The notes beneath the pieces are model-generated. The model searched no databases. It was not told where the DNA came from and saw only the letters and a list, made by a program, of their open reading frames with translations. A stretch of 64,000 nucleotides of DNA, taken from positions 23,124,001 to 23,188,000 of the forward strand of contig NC_133007.1 of assembly GCF_048564905.1 (NCBI RefSeq), in the 5' to 3' direction. Every line of letters begins with the position of its first letter. Position 1 is the stretch's first letter. Position numbers and translations under genes: made by a program. Origin of the DNA: Vicugna pacos (lineage: Eukaryota > Chordata > Mammalia > Artiodactyla > Camelidae). Positions 1 to 12,060 of this stretch are shown piece by piece.

Positions 1-895
1 ACAAAAAATTATACCTAGAAAATAGAAATAATTCTTACAATTCAATAAAAAGAAGAGTGATCCAATTAAAAATTAGAAAGATATTTCAATTAGGAAACGG
101 ACAAAAAATTTGAGAAGGCACTTCACTAAAGAAAATACAGAGATGGCCAATAGACACACAAAAACATATTCGGCATATTTAGTCACCAAGGAAATTCAAA
201 TTCCAACCACAATTGGATATCATTATGCATCTACCTGATGGATGGAATTAAGACTGGCAAGTTTGAGTATGTCAAGTAACTGGTAACCTTCGTACATCGC
301 TATTGAAAGTGTAAGATGACAAAACTACTTTGCCCAATTGTTTGGAGATCTCTTTTAAGTTAACATATATTTACTATATAAATCAGCAATTCCACACATA
401 GATATTTGCTTAATATAATAAAAAAAACTCCATACAGTTACGTAGGTACATGTATACAAACACTTGTGCAGCTCTGCTCCTAAGACCTGTAAATTGAGAA
501 ATAAACTAAATGTGCATCTTCATGTGCCTGGATAAACAGAGTGTAGTGCGTTTATACAATGAAACAAAAAGAGTGAACTACACACACAACACAGACCAAT
601 TTCAAAAAATACGCCCAGTGAAAGAAACCAAAAAGCACAAAAAACACATGGTACGTGATTCTATTGGCAAGAAATTCTAATACTGTCAAACAAAGTTTCA
701 GAGACAGAAAGCAGTCAATGGTTTCCTAGGACTGATAGTACTACAGTGAGGGGACATGAGGGAAAGTTTGGAGGTGACAGATGTGTTGCATCTTGACCAT
801 GGTAGTGGTTACACTGGCATTCATATTTGTCAAAACACGTCAAACTGTATACTTTAAATGGGTGTCTCATTGCATTTAAATTATGCCGCCATGTA
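1..895 (+). mobile_element. Old L1 3' portion
   Basis: Diverged L1 sequence running into a typical L1 3' end. The order is: a degraded ORF2 C-terminal region, a stretch like the common GGTTTCC-AGG-CTG module (about 720-760), and a terminal block resembling the ACTGTATACTTTAAATGGGTG 3' end of L1M elements (about 845-870). It enters from outside the window, so its 5' end is unknown. Many small changes indicate an ancient, pre-artiodactyl copy. Confidence 0.7.
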
Positions 896-1130
896 TTTGG
901 TTAAGAGATGAAACAGGAGCAAATGAAATTCACAGCGCACATAAAAGTTAAGGCTATAAAGCTCTGGAAGTGAATATAAGGGAATAGTCCCTTAATCTTG
1001 GTTACGAAAATGTTTCTTACACAAAACACAAGAAGCATTACAGATGAAAGAAGCACTAAAGATAAAAAAAAAAATGAGAAGTAAATATATATATTTGTAT
1101 AGGTTCACTATAAAATATATTTTAAAAATT

Positions 1131-1630
1131 ATTTTTTATTCATGTGTAAAAAAGGATATCTTGCCTTTTGTAACAACATGAATAAATCTTGAGGGTATTA
1201 GACCAAGTGAAATATGTCAGACAGAGAAACGCAATAATTATAGAATTTCACTGATAGGTAGAATCTGAAACTCATAGACATGCAGAGTAGAATAGCGGTT
1301 GCCGGAGGCTGGAGTTGGGAGAAATGGGGAGATATTGATCAAAAGATACAAACTTCCATTTATAAGACAAATAGGTTCTGGGGATCTAATATACAGCATG
1401 GTGACAATATTAACAATACTCTACTATATACTTCAAAGTTGGTAAGAGAGTAAATCTTAAATGTTCTCACTACAAAAAAGATAATTATGTGATCTAATGG
1501 TGGTGTTAACTAGCCTTATTGTGGTAATCATTTTGCAATATTTACATGTATTAGCTATCAAGTTGTACATCTTAACCTCCCACAATGCTATTTGTCAATA
1601 TATCTCAAAAAAGCTGGAAAAAGGAAATCA
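1131..1630 (+). mobile_element. Old L1 3' end
   Basis: A second L1 3' end lying head-to-tail after the first. It reads through the ORF2-terminal region (GAATAAATCTTGAGGG...), the GGTTGCCGGAGGCTGG module and a GGGGATCTAATATACAGCATGGT-like 3' UTR, ending in a TATCTCAAAAAAG-type tail. It is 5'-truncated and old. The AT-rich 236 bp before it are unassigned. Confidence 0.7.
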
Positions 1631-3090
1631 ATGCTGTGTTGTCCTGAGGTAGGGAGTCAATCAGAAAATAGAAAAAGATAACTTTTGAGGTGACAGAAAT
1701 AATTGTATTTTTTTTAATCATGTGGAGGTTAAATGAATGAATCTTTGTGAAAAATTCACAAGTAACTTACACTTAAAATACTTGAATTTTATTTATGTAA
1801 ATTATTCCTAATTTAATAAGGAAAAAGTTAATTCAAAAGAGAAATTATGACACCCAAGGCCACATTTAAAAAAAATTGATTCAACAAAATATACTTAAGG
1901 AACCCAAATTATAATATTAAAAATTGTGAAAGAGAAAGCAGAGAAAAAGAACAACCTTTTCTGGTAGTCCTGCTATCAGGCGAACAACAAAAAATAACTT
2001 TCAATAGTAACAGCTTAGAAATCAATTGGCCAGTCTGATAACATCAGCCAAATAAGGAAAAATGTACAGGCTCCAATTAAGAGTTGAATACTTTCCGATG
2101 ACAACACAAGAGGGCGCCCTACAGCCACAAAACTGGGAATATTATACTAGACCAGCCTCCCCTTCTAAGAGTACAAGAAAATCAGTCTCACATAAACATG
2201 AACCCAGAAAAAGAGCATGCGCAGATCCCATAGAAATTTACTATAGAAAAAAATAAAAAGAAACAGAACATCTCTATAGGAAATAACTTGTGCCTGTGGA
2301 GTGGAAACCAAAATGCTCCACACAAGTTCTCCTTCAAATAAAGGGCTTGCTGCCCCGGGTGATGGTAGGGTTGTGCGTAGGTAGGCTTCTCCATTATATC
2401 TCAATAAAATTGGAAAAAACAAGCAAAAAGGAATTGAATACACATATTAAGCAACTGTTATAGAGTTTCATATTACTGAAACAGCTGATTAGAAAACATA
2501 TTTTGGAACAGAGAATTGACCAGCCAGGTTTTTCACTTCATTTTTCTAATAATTCATTTTTATTTTATTTTGCTGAAATATTGTCTTGTGATAAGATGGA
2601 AAAAGAAAACTAATTGGCTCTTCACTGAAGATGTTTTAAGAAGCGCTGATCGGGAAGCTGTGTCCCTTATTAAAACCTTAAGCCAGTCTTACTCTTTTCA
2701 GCGTCACCTGAGAGACTCAGTTGTGAGGAGAGAGTTCAAACACAGTTTTGTGCTGTGAATTGGTTGCTTGTATAATTTTTTAACACCCCCTGTGTGCTGT
2801 CCTTTATTGTGAGCCTTCCTGATGGGTCCTTTTATGCTTTTTCTACTCCTGTTATCATTTTGGTGGGTTTAAGGGTAGAATATATATGCTGAATCCCAAA
2901 AGGTTTATTTAGAATTAAAAAAAAAAAAACAGACTTCATAACAAAATTACTAAGTCAGTATTGCTAGGAATATAATAAAAAGCTCATTTGTAATATGCAG
3001 TTAAGTATTTTAATTCAACACCATTAAACCATGACAGTTCACATATCCTCAAAACAAATAATACTACGCATACTGAAAATTAATTTAATG
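1631..3090. other. Unassigned AT-rich stretch
   Basis: No gene is seen. The open frames here (64-92 codons) have no recognisable domains and low-complexity composition. A fragment ending in TATATCTCAATAAAATTGG near 2396-2415 may be another L1 3' tail. The remainder is not recognised. Confidence 0.4.
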
Positions 3091-3563
3091 AAAATACTTC
3101 ATCAAGAATAATTTGGAAGAAATAAATAAGAAAAACCAGAAAGAGAAAGAAAAATACCATATGAGATCGCTCATTTGTGGAATCTAAAAAACAAAAACAA
3201 ACAAACAAACAAAAACAAAGCATAAATACAGGACAGAAATGGACTCATGGACAGAGAATACAGACTTGTGGTTACTGGGGTGGGGGGCGGGGTAGAGGGT
3301 GGGAAGGGATAGACTGGGATTTCAAAATTGTAGAACAGATAAACAAGATTACACTGTATAGCACAGGGAAATATACACAAAATGTTATGATAAATCACAG
3401 AGAAAAAAATGTGACAATGAGTGTGTATATGTCCATGTATGACTAAAAAATTGTACTGAATGCTGGAATTTGACACAACACTGTAAAATGATTATGAATC
3501 AATAAAAATGTTAAAAAAAATACTTCATCAAGAATAATTTGGAAGAAATAAATAAGAAAAACC
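3091..3563 (+). mobile_element. Young 5'-truncated L1 with 47-bp target duplication
   Basis: About 380 bp of L1 3' end (3138-3516) inserted between two identical 47-bp copies of the target, at 3091-3137 and 3517-3563. The right copy follows the poly-A tail directly. The insert holds the end of ORF2, the G-rich tract of the 3' UTR (about 3278-3310) and a 3' terminus (GACACAACACTGTAAAATG at about 3473-3491) ending in AATAAAAATG. It closely matches the reverse-strand L1 at 49345-49923, so both belong to one recent subfamily. The intact duplications point to a recent insertion. Confidence 0.92.
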
Positions 3564-4095
3564 CAATAAATTCTAAAAATAGAACTTATATAAGTTACAT
3601 TTTTCTCACTAACACAGAACACAAAACAATAAATAACAGAAGTTATTTAAATAGCAGCAAGAAAATATTTATAAGAAATAAATACTCCATTTCTTAAAAA
3701 AAAAGCTTGGGCAATAAACGACAATTGCAAACCTGTTAGGAAGGAAAAAAAACAACAGAGCAAAATAATTGAGATGTCCAATGCTATATTTATACAGAAA
3801 TGTAGTAACATAAATGCCTTAATTATTTAATTAGTAAGAAGGATAAAAAGACTTAATCTGAAAACTGAGAAATGGGAGCCAATAATAGAGATATGTGTAG
3901 TAATTTTAAAATACGAGGGCAGGATATAACCTTAAACAAAGAGGACCATCAGAGATTTGGGGTTAACAAGCCAAACATAGAGCAAGAGATAATGGTTGTT
4001 GAGACCCTTTTGAGAACTATGTCTGGAGGAAGAGGAGAAGCTGGAGAGTTTTTTAATAACAGATGTTTGCTATTGCCCTTAATCTTTGCAAAAAA
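3564..4095. other. Unassigned AT-rich stretch
   Basis: No gene or clear repeat family is seen. Open frames in this stretch are short and read into the TA-rich microsatellite that follows. Confidence 0.4.
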
Positions 4096-4160
4096 CTTGA
4101 TATATATGTATACATATATATACACACACATACATACATATATATATGTACACATACATT
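4096..4160. repeat. TA/TACA microsatellite
   Basis: Mixed TA, TACA and CA dinucleotide/tetranucleotide repeat of about 65 bp. It creates spurious Tyr/Ile-rich open frames on both strands. Confidence 0.85.
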
Positions 4161-4260
4161 ACTATGTCTGCTTTACATAAGAGATCATTACAGCCCCTCA
4201 AACAACTCATCCAAGGCCACACAGTTATACAGAATAGACTAGAAGCTTTTATGACAGTTA
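4161..4260. repeat. MIR-like SINE remnant
   Basis: A short stretch containing a CTCATCCAAGGCCACACAG-like segment, similar to the conserved MIR core (AAGGTCACACAG). It is old and diverged, and lies just 3' of the OR gene at 4309. Confidence 0.5.
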
Positions 4261-4308
4261 ATGACACATTTCACCCAAATGTGTGTGAACTCTTGAAAAA
4301 TGTTTTAA

Positions 4309-5250
4309 TTATAAAGACTTAACAGAAAAACCAGTCTTCCTAATCATTTTCCGAATGGCCAGCTGTACATCTTTGTTCCTGAGGCTGTATACCATGGGGT
4401 TCAACAGTGGGGTGATGATGGTGTAAGTCACTGTCACCAGCCTGTCTGTGCCTGTTGTATACTGGGCTGAGGGTTGCAGGTAGACAGAGGACGCACAGCC
4501 ATAGTGAACAATGACCACGATGAGATGAGAGGCACAGGTGGAGAATGCTTTCCGCTTGCCTTCAGCTGATGAGATCTTCAGGACAGTGGAGACAATAAAT
4601 CCATAAGAGATGCAGATGAAGATCAAAGGCACAACTAGCACCAAGACCCCACCAATGAAGATGATCAGTTCATTGATGTAGGTGTCAGCACAGGCGAGAC
4701 GGATGACTGGTGAAATATCACAAAAGTAATGATTGACCTTGTTGGAGCCACAGAAAGGGAGGCTAAAGACCAGAGTTGTTCCCAACAGAGATATTAGGAA
4801 ACCACTAAGAATACAAGTCACTGCCAGTTGCCCACATACCCTCCAGCTCATGAGAATGGCGTAGTGCAGAGGCTGACAGATGGCAGCATAGCGATCATAG
4901 CCCATCACTCCCAGAAGCAGGCAATTGGTGACAGCAAAACCAAGGAAGAAGTACATCTGGAAGGCACAACTCATGAAGGAGACTGTCCTGAGTACAGACA
5001 GCAGATTGATAAGCATCTTGGGCAGGATAACAATTGTGTAGAAGGTCTCAGAGGTGGAAAGGACACCTAGAAAGAAGTACATGGGTGTGTGGAGGCCGTG
5101 ATCCAAGCAGATGACTGAGATGATAGTGAGGTTTCCACTCAGGATGATCAAATAGAGGCAGAGAAAGATCACAAAAAGGACAAGCTGCAATTCCCCAAGG
5201 CTGGAGAAACCCAGCAGGAGGAACTCGGTAACGCAGGAGGAATTGGCCAT
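4309..5250 (-). CDS. Olfactory receptor, family 10, OR10R-like
   Basis: Intact single-exon class II olfactory receptor of 313 aa, an odorant-sensing GPCR of olfactory neuron cilia that couples to G-olf. The open frame extends upstream only through a TTG; the first ATG is at 5250 and gives MANSS, with an N-glycosylation site at residues 3-5. Visible signatures: GN at 39-40 (TM1), HTPMYFFL at 54-61 (TM2), Cys95 and Cys177 (conserved disulfide), MGYDRYAAIC at 116-125 (TM3 end), SY at 215-216 (TM5), KAFSTCASHL at 234-243 (TM6) and NPMVYSLRN at 284-292 (TM7). The length is normal and no residue is missing. It is closest to OR10R2 at 37818 (VTEFLLLGFSSLGE, HYFCDISPVIRLAC) and shares its upstream block. 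In human the extra OR10R members are, as I recall, pseudogenes, so this could be an intact counterpart of one of them. Confidence 0.93.
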   Translation of the reverse strand: MANSSCVTEFLLLGFSSLGELQLVLFVIFLCLYLIILSGNLTIISVICLDHGLHTPMYFFLGVLSTSETFYTIVILPKMLINLLSVLRTVSFMSCAFQMYFFLGFAVTNCLLLGVMGYDRYAAICQPLHYAILMSWRVCGQLAVTCILSGFLISLLGTTLVFSLPFCGSNKVNHYFCDISPVIRLACADTYINELIIFIGGVLVLVVPLIFICISYGFIVSTVLKISSAEGKRKAFSTCASHLIVVIVHYGCASSVYLQPSAQYTTGTDRLVTVTYTIITPLLNPMVYSLRNKDVQLAIRKMIRKTGFSVKSL

Positions 5251-6778
5251 AGAGCGTTGATCCCACACAGTCAAGTCAATGTGCGGGTCCAGAGAACTTT
5301 GGAAGTGAGAGATCAGGGTGACTTACCCTTTATAAAGTAGCTAGCACAAGTCTGGTTTGAAAGAGAAGCCACAGGCATGGGAGAGAGAAAAAAGGATTGG
5401 AAACCAAGCAAAAATTATCCTAAATCAGTATGCACCCACAGTGCTAATTTTCTGTCATTGATTTTAGCAGTGCATTTGGTGACAAGTGTTCATGTGAAAT
5501 GTACAGATATTTATGCAAAGAAAGTCAATTCTTCAGGCCTCCTTCTTGTAGCCTTTTATAGTCTCTGCTTAAATTTTAGTAATCTAATCCTCAAAAAAAC
5601 TTTATCTACATTAAATTATTATTTTAAGTGGTCATCATTTTATCCACATTACTGACACATGTATTCCATCAGTGATACCACTGATGTCTGAAGATCTATC
5701 TCCCACCTACTTTTAATACTTTCTTCATCTAGGTCAGAACCATTGATTTGTCTTCATAGTGCTTGTCCTTGAAGAACAAAGTTCCCTTAATTTTATGAGT
5801 GCTGTGTGTCAATCATTCCTCAATCAAACTGAGAGAAGAAAAGTACTGCTTTCTCATTTTCTTTTCTGATTATCAGGTGGTTTTCATCATTATCTCCCTA
5901 ACTAAACCTTTTAATTTTAATAGCACGTGATTGTTGGTGTTAAAGTCCTTTGCAAATAACAGAATTTTTATCATTGTTTAATCTTTTGCTTAGCAAAGGG
6001 TTAGTAAATTTTTGAAATGGGACTAGAATCAAGAGCTTTGGCTCCTCTTTTGTATTTCTGAATTGCCTTATCTCTAAACTTTATAAATAAGAAATACACA
6101 CTGTGTTTTTGACTGGAACAAAAACTCCTCTATTATTCTTCCTTAGATATCATGTCTACCATTCCAACTTTCTGGTCTCCTTTTTTGGAGTGTTTTCTCT
6201 TATTAGGATCATTCTCAGGACAGTGACTAGTTATCCGAAGAAAGGTGGAGTTTCTGAAAGGAAAAAAAGGTCACATTACTCAATGGCTATTCCATGATTC
6301 TCTCCTGCCAACCCCTGCAATATGTCACTTACTTTTGCAAACTCATCCTTGGAACCTATGTGGGAACTAAAGTTTGAAAATAAATTTACCATGGAAAACA
6401 CTGACTCTATTTAACAGAGTCTAGGTGCTGCATAAAATATTTGGCAAATAGAAGATAGTGTCCTGAATTTGGAGAGGTGGTTATTACATATTCAAAGAAA
6501 GCTTTGGAGAAATGAAAAGAAAGAAAAAGAAAAAGGAAATATAAGGTAATTAAATTGTCCTCTTAACAAGTGGGAAGAGTAAACTGATTTTTCATTATTT
6601 TGCTAAGTAACTTTATCACCTGTAGTGTTAAAGCCAATTTCTTAAGTTGGTTAAAAGGACAACTAATTCTACCCCCATCTACATTTACAACCTTATGCTC
6701 TAAATTTTAATCACACAGGACTTGCACTAAAATACACACAGTTTTCTATATATGCCTTTGTATTTCAAGGCTTCATGC
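5251..6778. other. Upstream region of the OR10R-like gene, unassigned
   Basis: Presumed 5' intron and flank of the minus-strand OR. On the minus strand a weak splice acceptor candidate (CACTTCCAAAG) lies about 40 nt before the ATG. Weak MIR-like stretches occur near 5560-5660 and 6000-6080. No other gene is seen; the 92- and 64-codon plus-strand frames have no recognisable content. Confidence 0.45.
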
Positions 6779-6802
6779 TGAGAGAGAGAGAGAGAGAGAG
6801 AT
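6779..6802. repeat. GA microsatellite
   Basis: Eleven or so perfect GA units. Confidence 0.9.
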
Positions 6803-6829
6803 CTCAGCCTCAAATATCCTTTAACTTTC

Positions 6830-7130
6830 ATCTCTAGCCCACTCATTCTTCACATTTTTATAAGTCACTAGTTTTTGAACTTTCTCTAATGTATCTAGGG
6901 AGAATTTGTTGTTTCTAATATATTTAAAGCTTGTTTCATGTGTCTTTATCAAAATTCAACATATTATATCCAAATTATTTTCTCCTGGCTGTCTTTTCAA
7001 TAGGCTCGACATCCTCAAAGGTAAAGACCACAACTTACTCTCTGTGTAGCCTCAAAACACAGCTCAGTACTTAAGTCAATAGAATATATGGGATATAAGT
7101 GCTTCCTGAATAAATAAATTAAACAGCCCA
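6830..7130 (+). mobile_element. L2 3' end
   Basis: Diverged copy of the L2 tail. It has the order seen in L2 consensus: CTCGACATCCTCAAAGGTAAAGACCACA, then CTCAGTACTTAAGTCAATAG, then GTGCTTCCTGAATAAATAAA. It is ancient. Confidence 0.6.
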
Positions 7131-8784
7131 TTAATGAATTAATAATGATTTCAGTTAGTTCATTTTATAGCAATTTGGTCCCCTTTGCACCACCATGTGC
7201 CTCCTAAGTAAAAATGCTTGAACATATATTTCATGTAGTTTTTGTTCTTTCTTTCTAATACTGCATATCCTCCTGTGAAAAAAAATCAAAACTTATCTTG
7301 CAGCCATACCTTCTTCTTGATGTTGGTTCTATCTTTATCCTTACACTTTTTTCCACCATCCAACTGTCCTTTCTATCATTTGATCACATATTTTCCACTC
7401 CTAATGAGTAGGGGAAAAGAGATCACTGGCAACAATTTTTAAATTTGACATTCAAATAAATGACTGGATTGTCACTGCTCTTCTCAATAAGGAAATAAAA
7501 GTCCCTAAATAAAAGTTAAAATTTCATATTCCGTCAGATTAGTTTAGAGTCCAGTGACATGCAGGTATCTTCATTCTCAGACATCGATGAAGATTTCTAG
7601 GTGAAAATTGCCAAAATTATCTTCCCTGTCATAATGCCCCAGGGTTTTTCTTCCACAAACTGTGGGCCAGTGTAGGAAAACTATCTACATTGCTCCACAC
7701 AAAAATATCACCTGTGCCTTTATCCTTGGGGCAGTTCCTCAGTGAGCATGACAATGGTCTTTCCTTCTTGCATTAGCGATGGCCTCAATGCATTGGTTGT
7801 TACTGAGATTCCTGTCTCCACAGGGAGTTAATTACCACATGGCGCCCAATGCGTGTCCATAATTTCGCCAATTAGTACGTAGAACTGTAGTAATACACCA
7901 TGAGAATTCGCTGGTCAAAGAGAAGGCCCTTTCTAATGCACTGTGGACGTTAGTTGGTTTCCTTTTAGAAATTCTCTGGGGATTTACTAGAGCAGTAGAG
8001 GTTTTCTTGATCCTATTTGTTAAAACAGACATAATGGAACAACTCCCTTTGAGTATCCCTGCCTAATGACTAAAATTTTATTTTCAGTTAGGAAGAAATG
8101 ATCCATTTCACATTCTAATTTCTGAAAGCTAGAAGAGGGCGAAGTATGAGAACGGCAGAGGCAGCATAAATCTTTCAGACACATGGGAAACTCATTTGCT
8201 CCTGGAATGTAACGTGAGCATGGCTGATATTTGCTTAAGAAAGAAAGAAAGAAAATGTGGGTTGTGGAGTAAGATGTAATAGTGCCCTGTTTCAGGTTTT
8301 AGCTGAGACTGCTCCCTTATTACAACTACCTCCTAATTTCACTTTGCATATTTATTCTTTCTGCCAGTAAGTCCAGACACTATGGGCTGGAAAAGAAGAA
8401 ATACTAGACACTCATGGATGTCTCTCTTAGGGGCTCATGTGACCCGCTCTTGTATAAGTTATATTAGAGATGCTGTAGGGGTGGAACAGGAGGAGAAAAT
8501 TCTAAGGTATTAAGTAAGAATTTGATGACCAGGACCCAGTGGCTTCTCTCTCATTTAGTTGTCACAGATCGAGATCACGGCTAGCTCTCCAGGAATTATT
8601 TCAGTGAGAAAATTCATCCACAGGCAATAACTTTCCCCTGAATCAGGGTAAGCTAGATGACTACTTTTACCAAGAGATTATAGCAAAAGTGATGTTATAC
8701 TGGTTTATAAACCCTGGTCTCTAAAGTCTGTCAGCTTCTACTTCCCAACACTTGGAACATCCACTTTTGTACCCTAGACACCAT
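7131..8784. other. Unassigned intergenic stretch
   Basis: No gene is seen. The 66-codon minus-strand frame at 7832-8032 has no recognisable domain. A short GAAA repeat lies near 8240-8255. Confidence 0.4.
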
Positions 8785-10262
8785 ATTTTTTTTAATTAAG
8801 GTATATTTGATTTACAATATTATATTAATTTCAGGTTACAACATAGCGACTCAATATTATTATGAATTATACTTTATTTACAGTTATTATAAAATATTGG
8901 CTGTATTTCCTGTATTGTACAATATATAATTGTAGCTTATTTATTTTATACATGATAGGTTGTACTTGTTAATCTTCTGTCCTCCTGGTGCCCACCCTCT
9001 TTTCCCTCTCCCCACTTGTTACCACGTTTGCTCTCTGTATCTATGAGTCTATTTCTGTTTTGTTATATTCATTTGTTTGTTTTATTTTTTTAGATTCCAC
9101 ATGTAAGGATACCATAAAGTATTTATCTCTGTGTGACTTATTACACTAAGCACACTACCCTCCAAATCCATTCATGTTGTTGCAAATGGCAAAATTTCGT
9201 TCTTTTTATGGCTGAGTAATATTCCATTATATATATGTGCATGTATACATAGATATATACACACATACATGTATATCACATCTTCTTTATCCAATCATCT
9301 GTTGATACACTTGGGATGTGTGTATCTTTTTGGATCAGTGTTTTCATTTTCTTCAGATATATGCTCTGGAATGGAACTGTTGGATCATATGGTAGCTCTA
9401 TTTCTAGTTTTTTGAAGAAATTCCATACTGTTTTCCAAGTGGCTGTACCAATTTATATTCCCATCAACAGTATACTAGGGTTTCCTTTTCTCCACATGCT
9501 GCCAACCTTTCTTATTTGTAGACTTTTTGATGATAGCCATTTCAACAAGCATGAGGTGATAGCTCACTGTAGTTTGATTTGGATTTCTCCAATGATTAGT
9601 GGTGTTGAATATGTTTTAATGTGCCTGTTGATCATCTGTATGTCTTTGGAAAAATGTCTGTTCAGGTCTTCTGCCCATTTGTTAATCTTTTTTTTTTTTA
9701 GTGTTGAGTTGTTTGAGCTTTTTATGTTTTAGATATGAACCCCTTATCAGCCATATCATTTGCATGTGTTTTCTCCCATTCAGTAGGTTATATTTTCATG
9801 TTATCATGATCTCCCTTTCTGTTCAAAAGCTTTTAAGTTTAATTAGGTCCTTTTTGTTTATTTTTGCTTTTGTTTTCTTTGTCTTCGAAGACATACCCAA
9901 AAAATAATGCTGCAATTTCTTTCAAAGAATGTTCTGCCTATGTTTTCTTCTAGGACTTTTATGGTTTCTGGTCTTACATTTAGGTCTTTAATGGATTTTG
10001 AGTTTATTTTTGTATATGATGTGATAGCATGTTCTAATTTCATTCTGTTACATGTAGCTGTCCACTTTTCCCAGCACCACTAATTTAAATGACTGTCTTT
10101 ACTCCATTGTATATTCTTGTCTCTTCTGTCATAGATTAATTGACTATAGGTGTGTGGGTTTATTTCTGGGATTGCTATTCTGTTCCATTGATCTAGGTGT
10201 CTGCTTTTGTGCCAGTATCATACTGTTTTGATTACTGTAACTTTGTAGTATAACTTTATAAC
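8785..10262 (-). mobile_element. L1, 5'-truncated in ORF2
   Basis: Reverse-strand L1. The 3' UTR is at the left (TTGATTTACAATATTATATTAATTTC at about 8808), followed leftward-to-rightward by the reverse complement of the ORF2 C-terminal region (ATTCCATTATATATATGTG at about 9219, GGCTGTACCAATTTATATTCCC at about 9441). It breaks off at about 10262. It sits between the OR10R-like gene and its duplicated upstream block, so it inserted after that block was duplicated. Diverged enough to be clearly non-functional. Confidence 0.88.
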
Positions 10263-11710
10263 ATAGGAATGATGTACATCAACTAAATAAAAATTTATTT
10301 CAGCTAATTTAAAATATACTGCAAATTAAAATTAACATGAGATCATCAAATTAGCTGTGGTAATATGGACTATATGACCAGCAACAAAAATGCTTGGTAA
10401 TAGGATTCTAAATTGGTTGTAAGTTTATCCAAAAAATTCAGCAAAATATGTGTTTGGCTCAGTTTTGGGGAGTTAGCTAGAGTTAGTCTAAAACCTAATA
10501 GTATCTCAGCCATTGCTGAACATCATTCCAAGTGATGGTATAGTGCATGTGGATTATAATTGTGCTTTTTTCGTGGCTCTTGCAATGCTGCAAGTTCATT
10601 GCTTTTGTGGGTATTGCAATATTCTCCATAAATTCTGACTGTGAAGAACTATGATGGTAGACATGGACTATTGTATGATACCCTAGGATATCCTGGAAAT
10701 AATTTCATCAAATATATGCATAATATTGGGGGAAAAAAAGGTAATTCAGCAAAATGTATCAAAACTGTTAAATATATTCATCCAATTTGTACTTCTAATT
10801 TCATTTTTTTTAAAAAATCTCTCCTACTATAACAGATTTATGCATAAAGATATATTTATAATAAGGAACACTCAGAAGTCACAATACAAACTTTTATTAG
10901 GTTCTGTATTAGGTTTAAGAAAGACAGTATCATGCTGTAGATGAGAGCATGGAATCTGGAGGCAGGTAACTTGAATTTGGGTCCCAGTTCTCCCATTTAG
11001 TGATTATGTGGCCTTGGACAACTTACTTAACCATAAAGCATGTTATGGTTTCCCCATCTGGAAAACGGGCTGCTGTGAGGATAAACATATTAGCATGTGT
11101 GAAGTACCTACAACAGCACCTGCCACATAGGAAGTGCTCTATCATTGGTATTTTTTTCTTTAATATTATTTTTCTTGCTGGGCTCTTTCCTCTCCACTCA
11201 AAGCAACCACTTTAAAACAGTGATTTTGAAACTTTATGCTTATCTCATCATTGAGGTTATAGAATCAAGTTAGTTGTCAACACCAGCAGTTTTAAAATCC
11301 AGAGTAGATGGAGAAACAGAGAAAACATTGATAAAAATACACAAATTATGAATAAAACGTATTTAAAGTGAACCTTGTTTCCGTTTGTGTGTGTGCATGT
11401 TAGGTGGCAATTGAAACATTTCTTACTCTGTCTTGTAGGAAGAGGTATGAACATACAATACACAACCTGACAGCTTTGTTGAAAAATTAACTTTCTTTAC
11501 CTCTTCAGGACCTTTGATTCCCATGATCTGGTGTCTTTGACCTGACTGATTCTTCTCAAGAATCAAAACTGTGGAATCTGAAGGGAATCAGTGTTTGTGA
11601 AAAGATGAGAAGTATCCACGCACGACACTATTTTCAATACTGCTTGCCCTTCCTCTCTCATGGCAGGGTCAGAAGGGGGAGATTCAAAGAGACAAATCCA
11701 TTCAATATTT
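10263..11710. repeat. Duplicated upstream block, copy A
   Basis: About 1.45 kb homologous, in the same orientation, to 41840-42985. Shared landmarks in order: CATCAAATTAGC (10347 here, 41915 there), TAATAGGATTC (about 10400 / 41973), the MIR segment, TTTTGAAACT (about 11224 / 42472), GTCAACACCAGCAGTTTTAA (11276 / 42526) and ACTCTGTCTTG (about 11426 / 42692). Identity by eye is roughly 80%. It lies 5' of the OR10R-like gene, as copy B lies 5' of OR10R2. Confidence 0.85.
10930..11150 (+). repeat. MIR SINE inside copy A
   Basis: MIR-type sequence: AGAGCATGGAATCTGGAGGC, TGGGTCCCAGTTCTCCCA, GTGGCCTTGGACAACTTACT and a GCACCTGCCACATAGGAAGTGCTC end. The same MIR is present in copy B (42185-42385), so it predates the block duplication. 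Confidence 0.85.
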
Positions 11711-12060
11711 GACTGGTTCAATGTGTGGTGTAGGAAAGGGGAAAAAAAAAGGTCACTGTCACGTGCATGGTCACCTGAGTGGACAGAACTGACTTTCACC
11801 AAGACAGGTCAGGACATGAAGGTGACTGAGGGAGCTTGGCAGCAGAAAATGGAAAAATTCATAACACAAGAATTCCTTTCATTCCAGGCACTATACAGAG
11901 AGTCGGGTCGACAAGATGTATTTAATATAAAACCTATGCCTTTGGGAAATTCCAAATCACTGTAGGGAGAAAAAAAACGATTAGCCTGGCCTCCTTTGCT
12001 TGTCTGCATCTCTTTCAGCTCTTTCTTGCTTCAGGACTGTTGTACATGTTGCTTTTTCTG
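11711..12060. other. Unassigned stretch
   Basis: No gene or repeat is recognised. Overlapping 101- and 66-codon frames on opposite strands carry no known motif. Confidence 0.4.

Noticed and set aside
2516-2758. 80-codon frame followed by 3'-UTR-like sequence
   Set aside because: No similarity recognised, no acceptor or donor pair, and the T-rich start suggests chance.
5251-5274. Extra eight codons (start TTG) on the OR10R-like gene, and two (start GTG) on OR10K1
   Set aside because: The frames are open there but the first ATGs are at 5250 and 14509, giving standard OR lengths.
5321-5340. TATAAAGGGTAAGT on the minus strand, like a TATA box plus splice donor
   Set aside because: A donor 70 nt before the start codon with no room for an intron before the coding exon would remove the gene from the transcript; probably chance.
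7838-7860. TGGCGCCCAATGCGTG, resembling a lysine-tRNA primer binding site
   Set aside because: No LTR end pairs with it and no retroviral sequence follows; short chance match.
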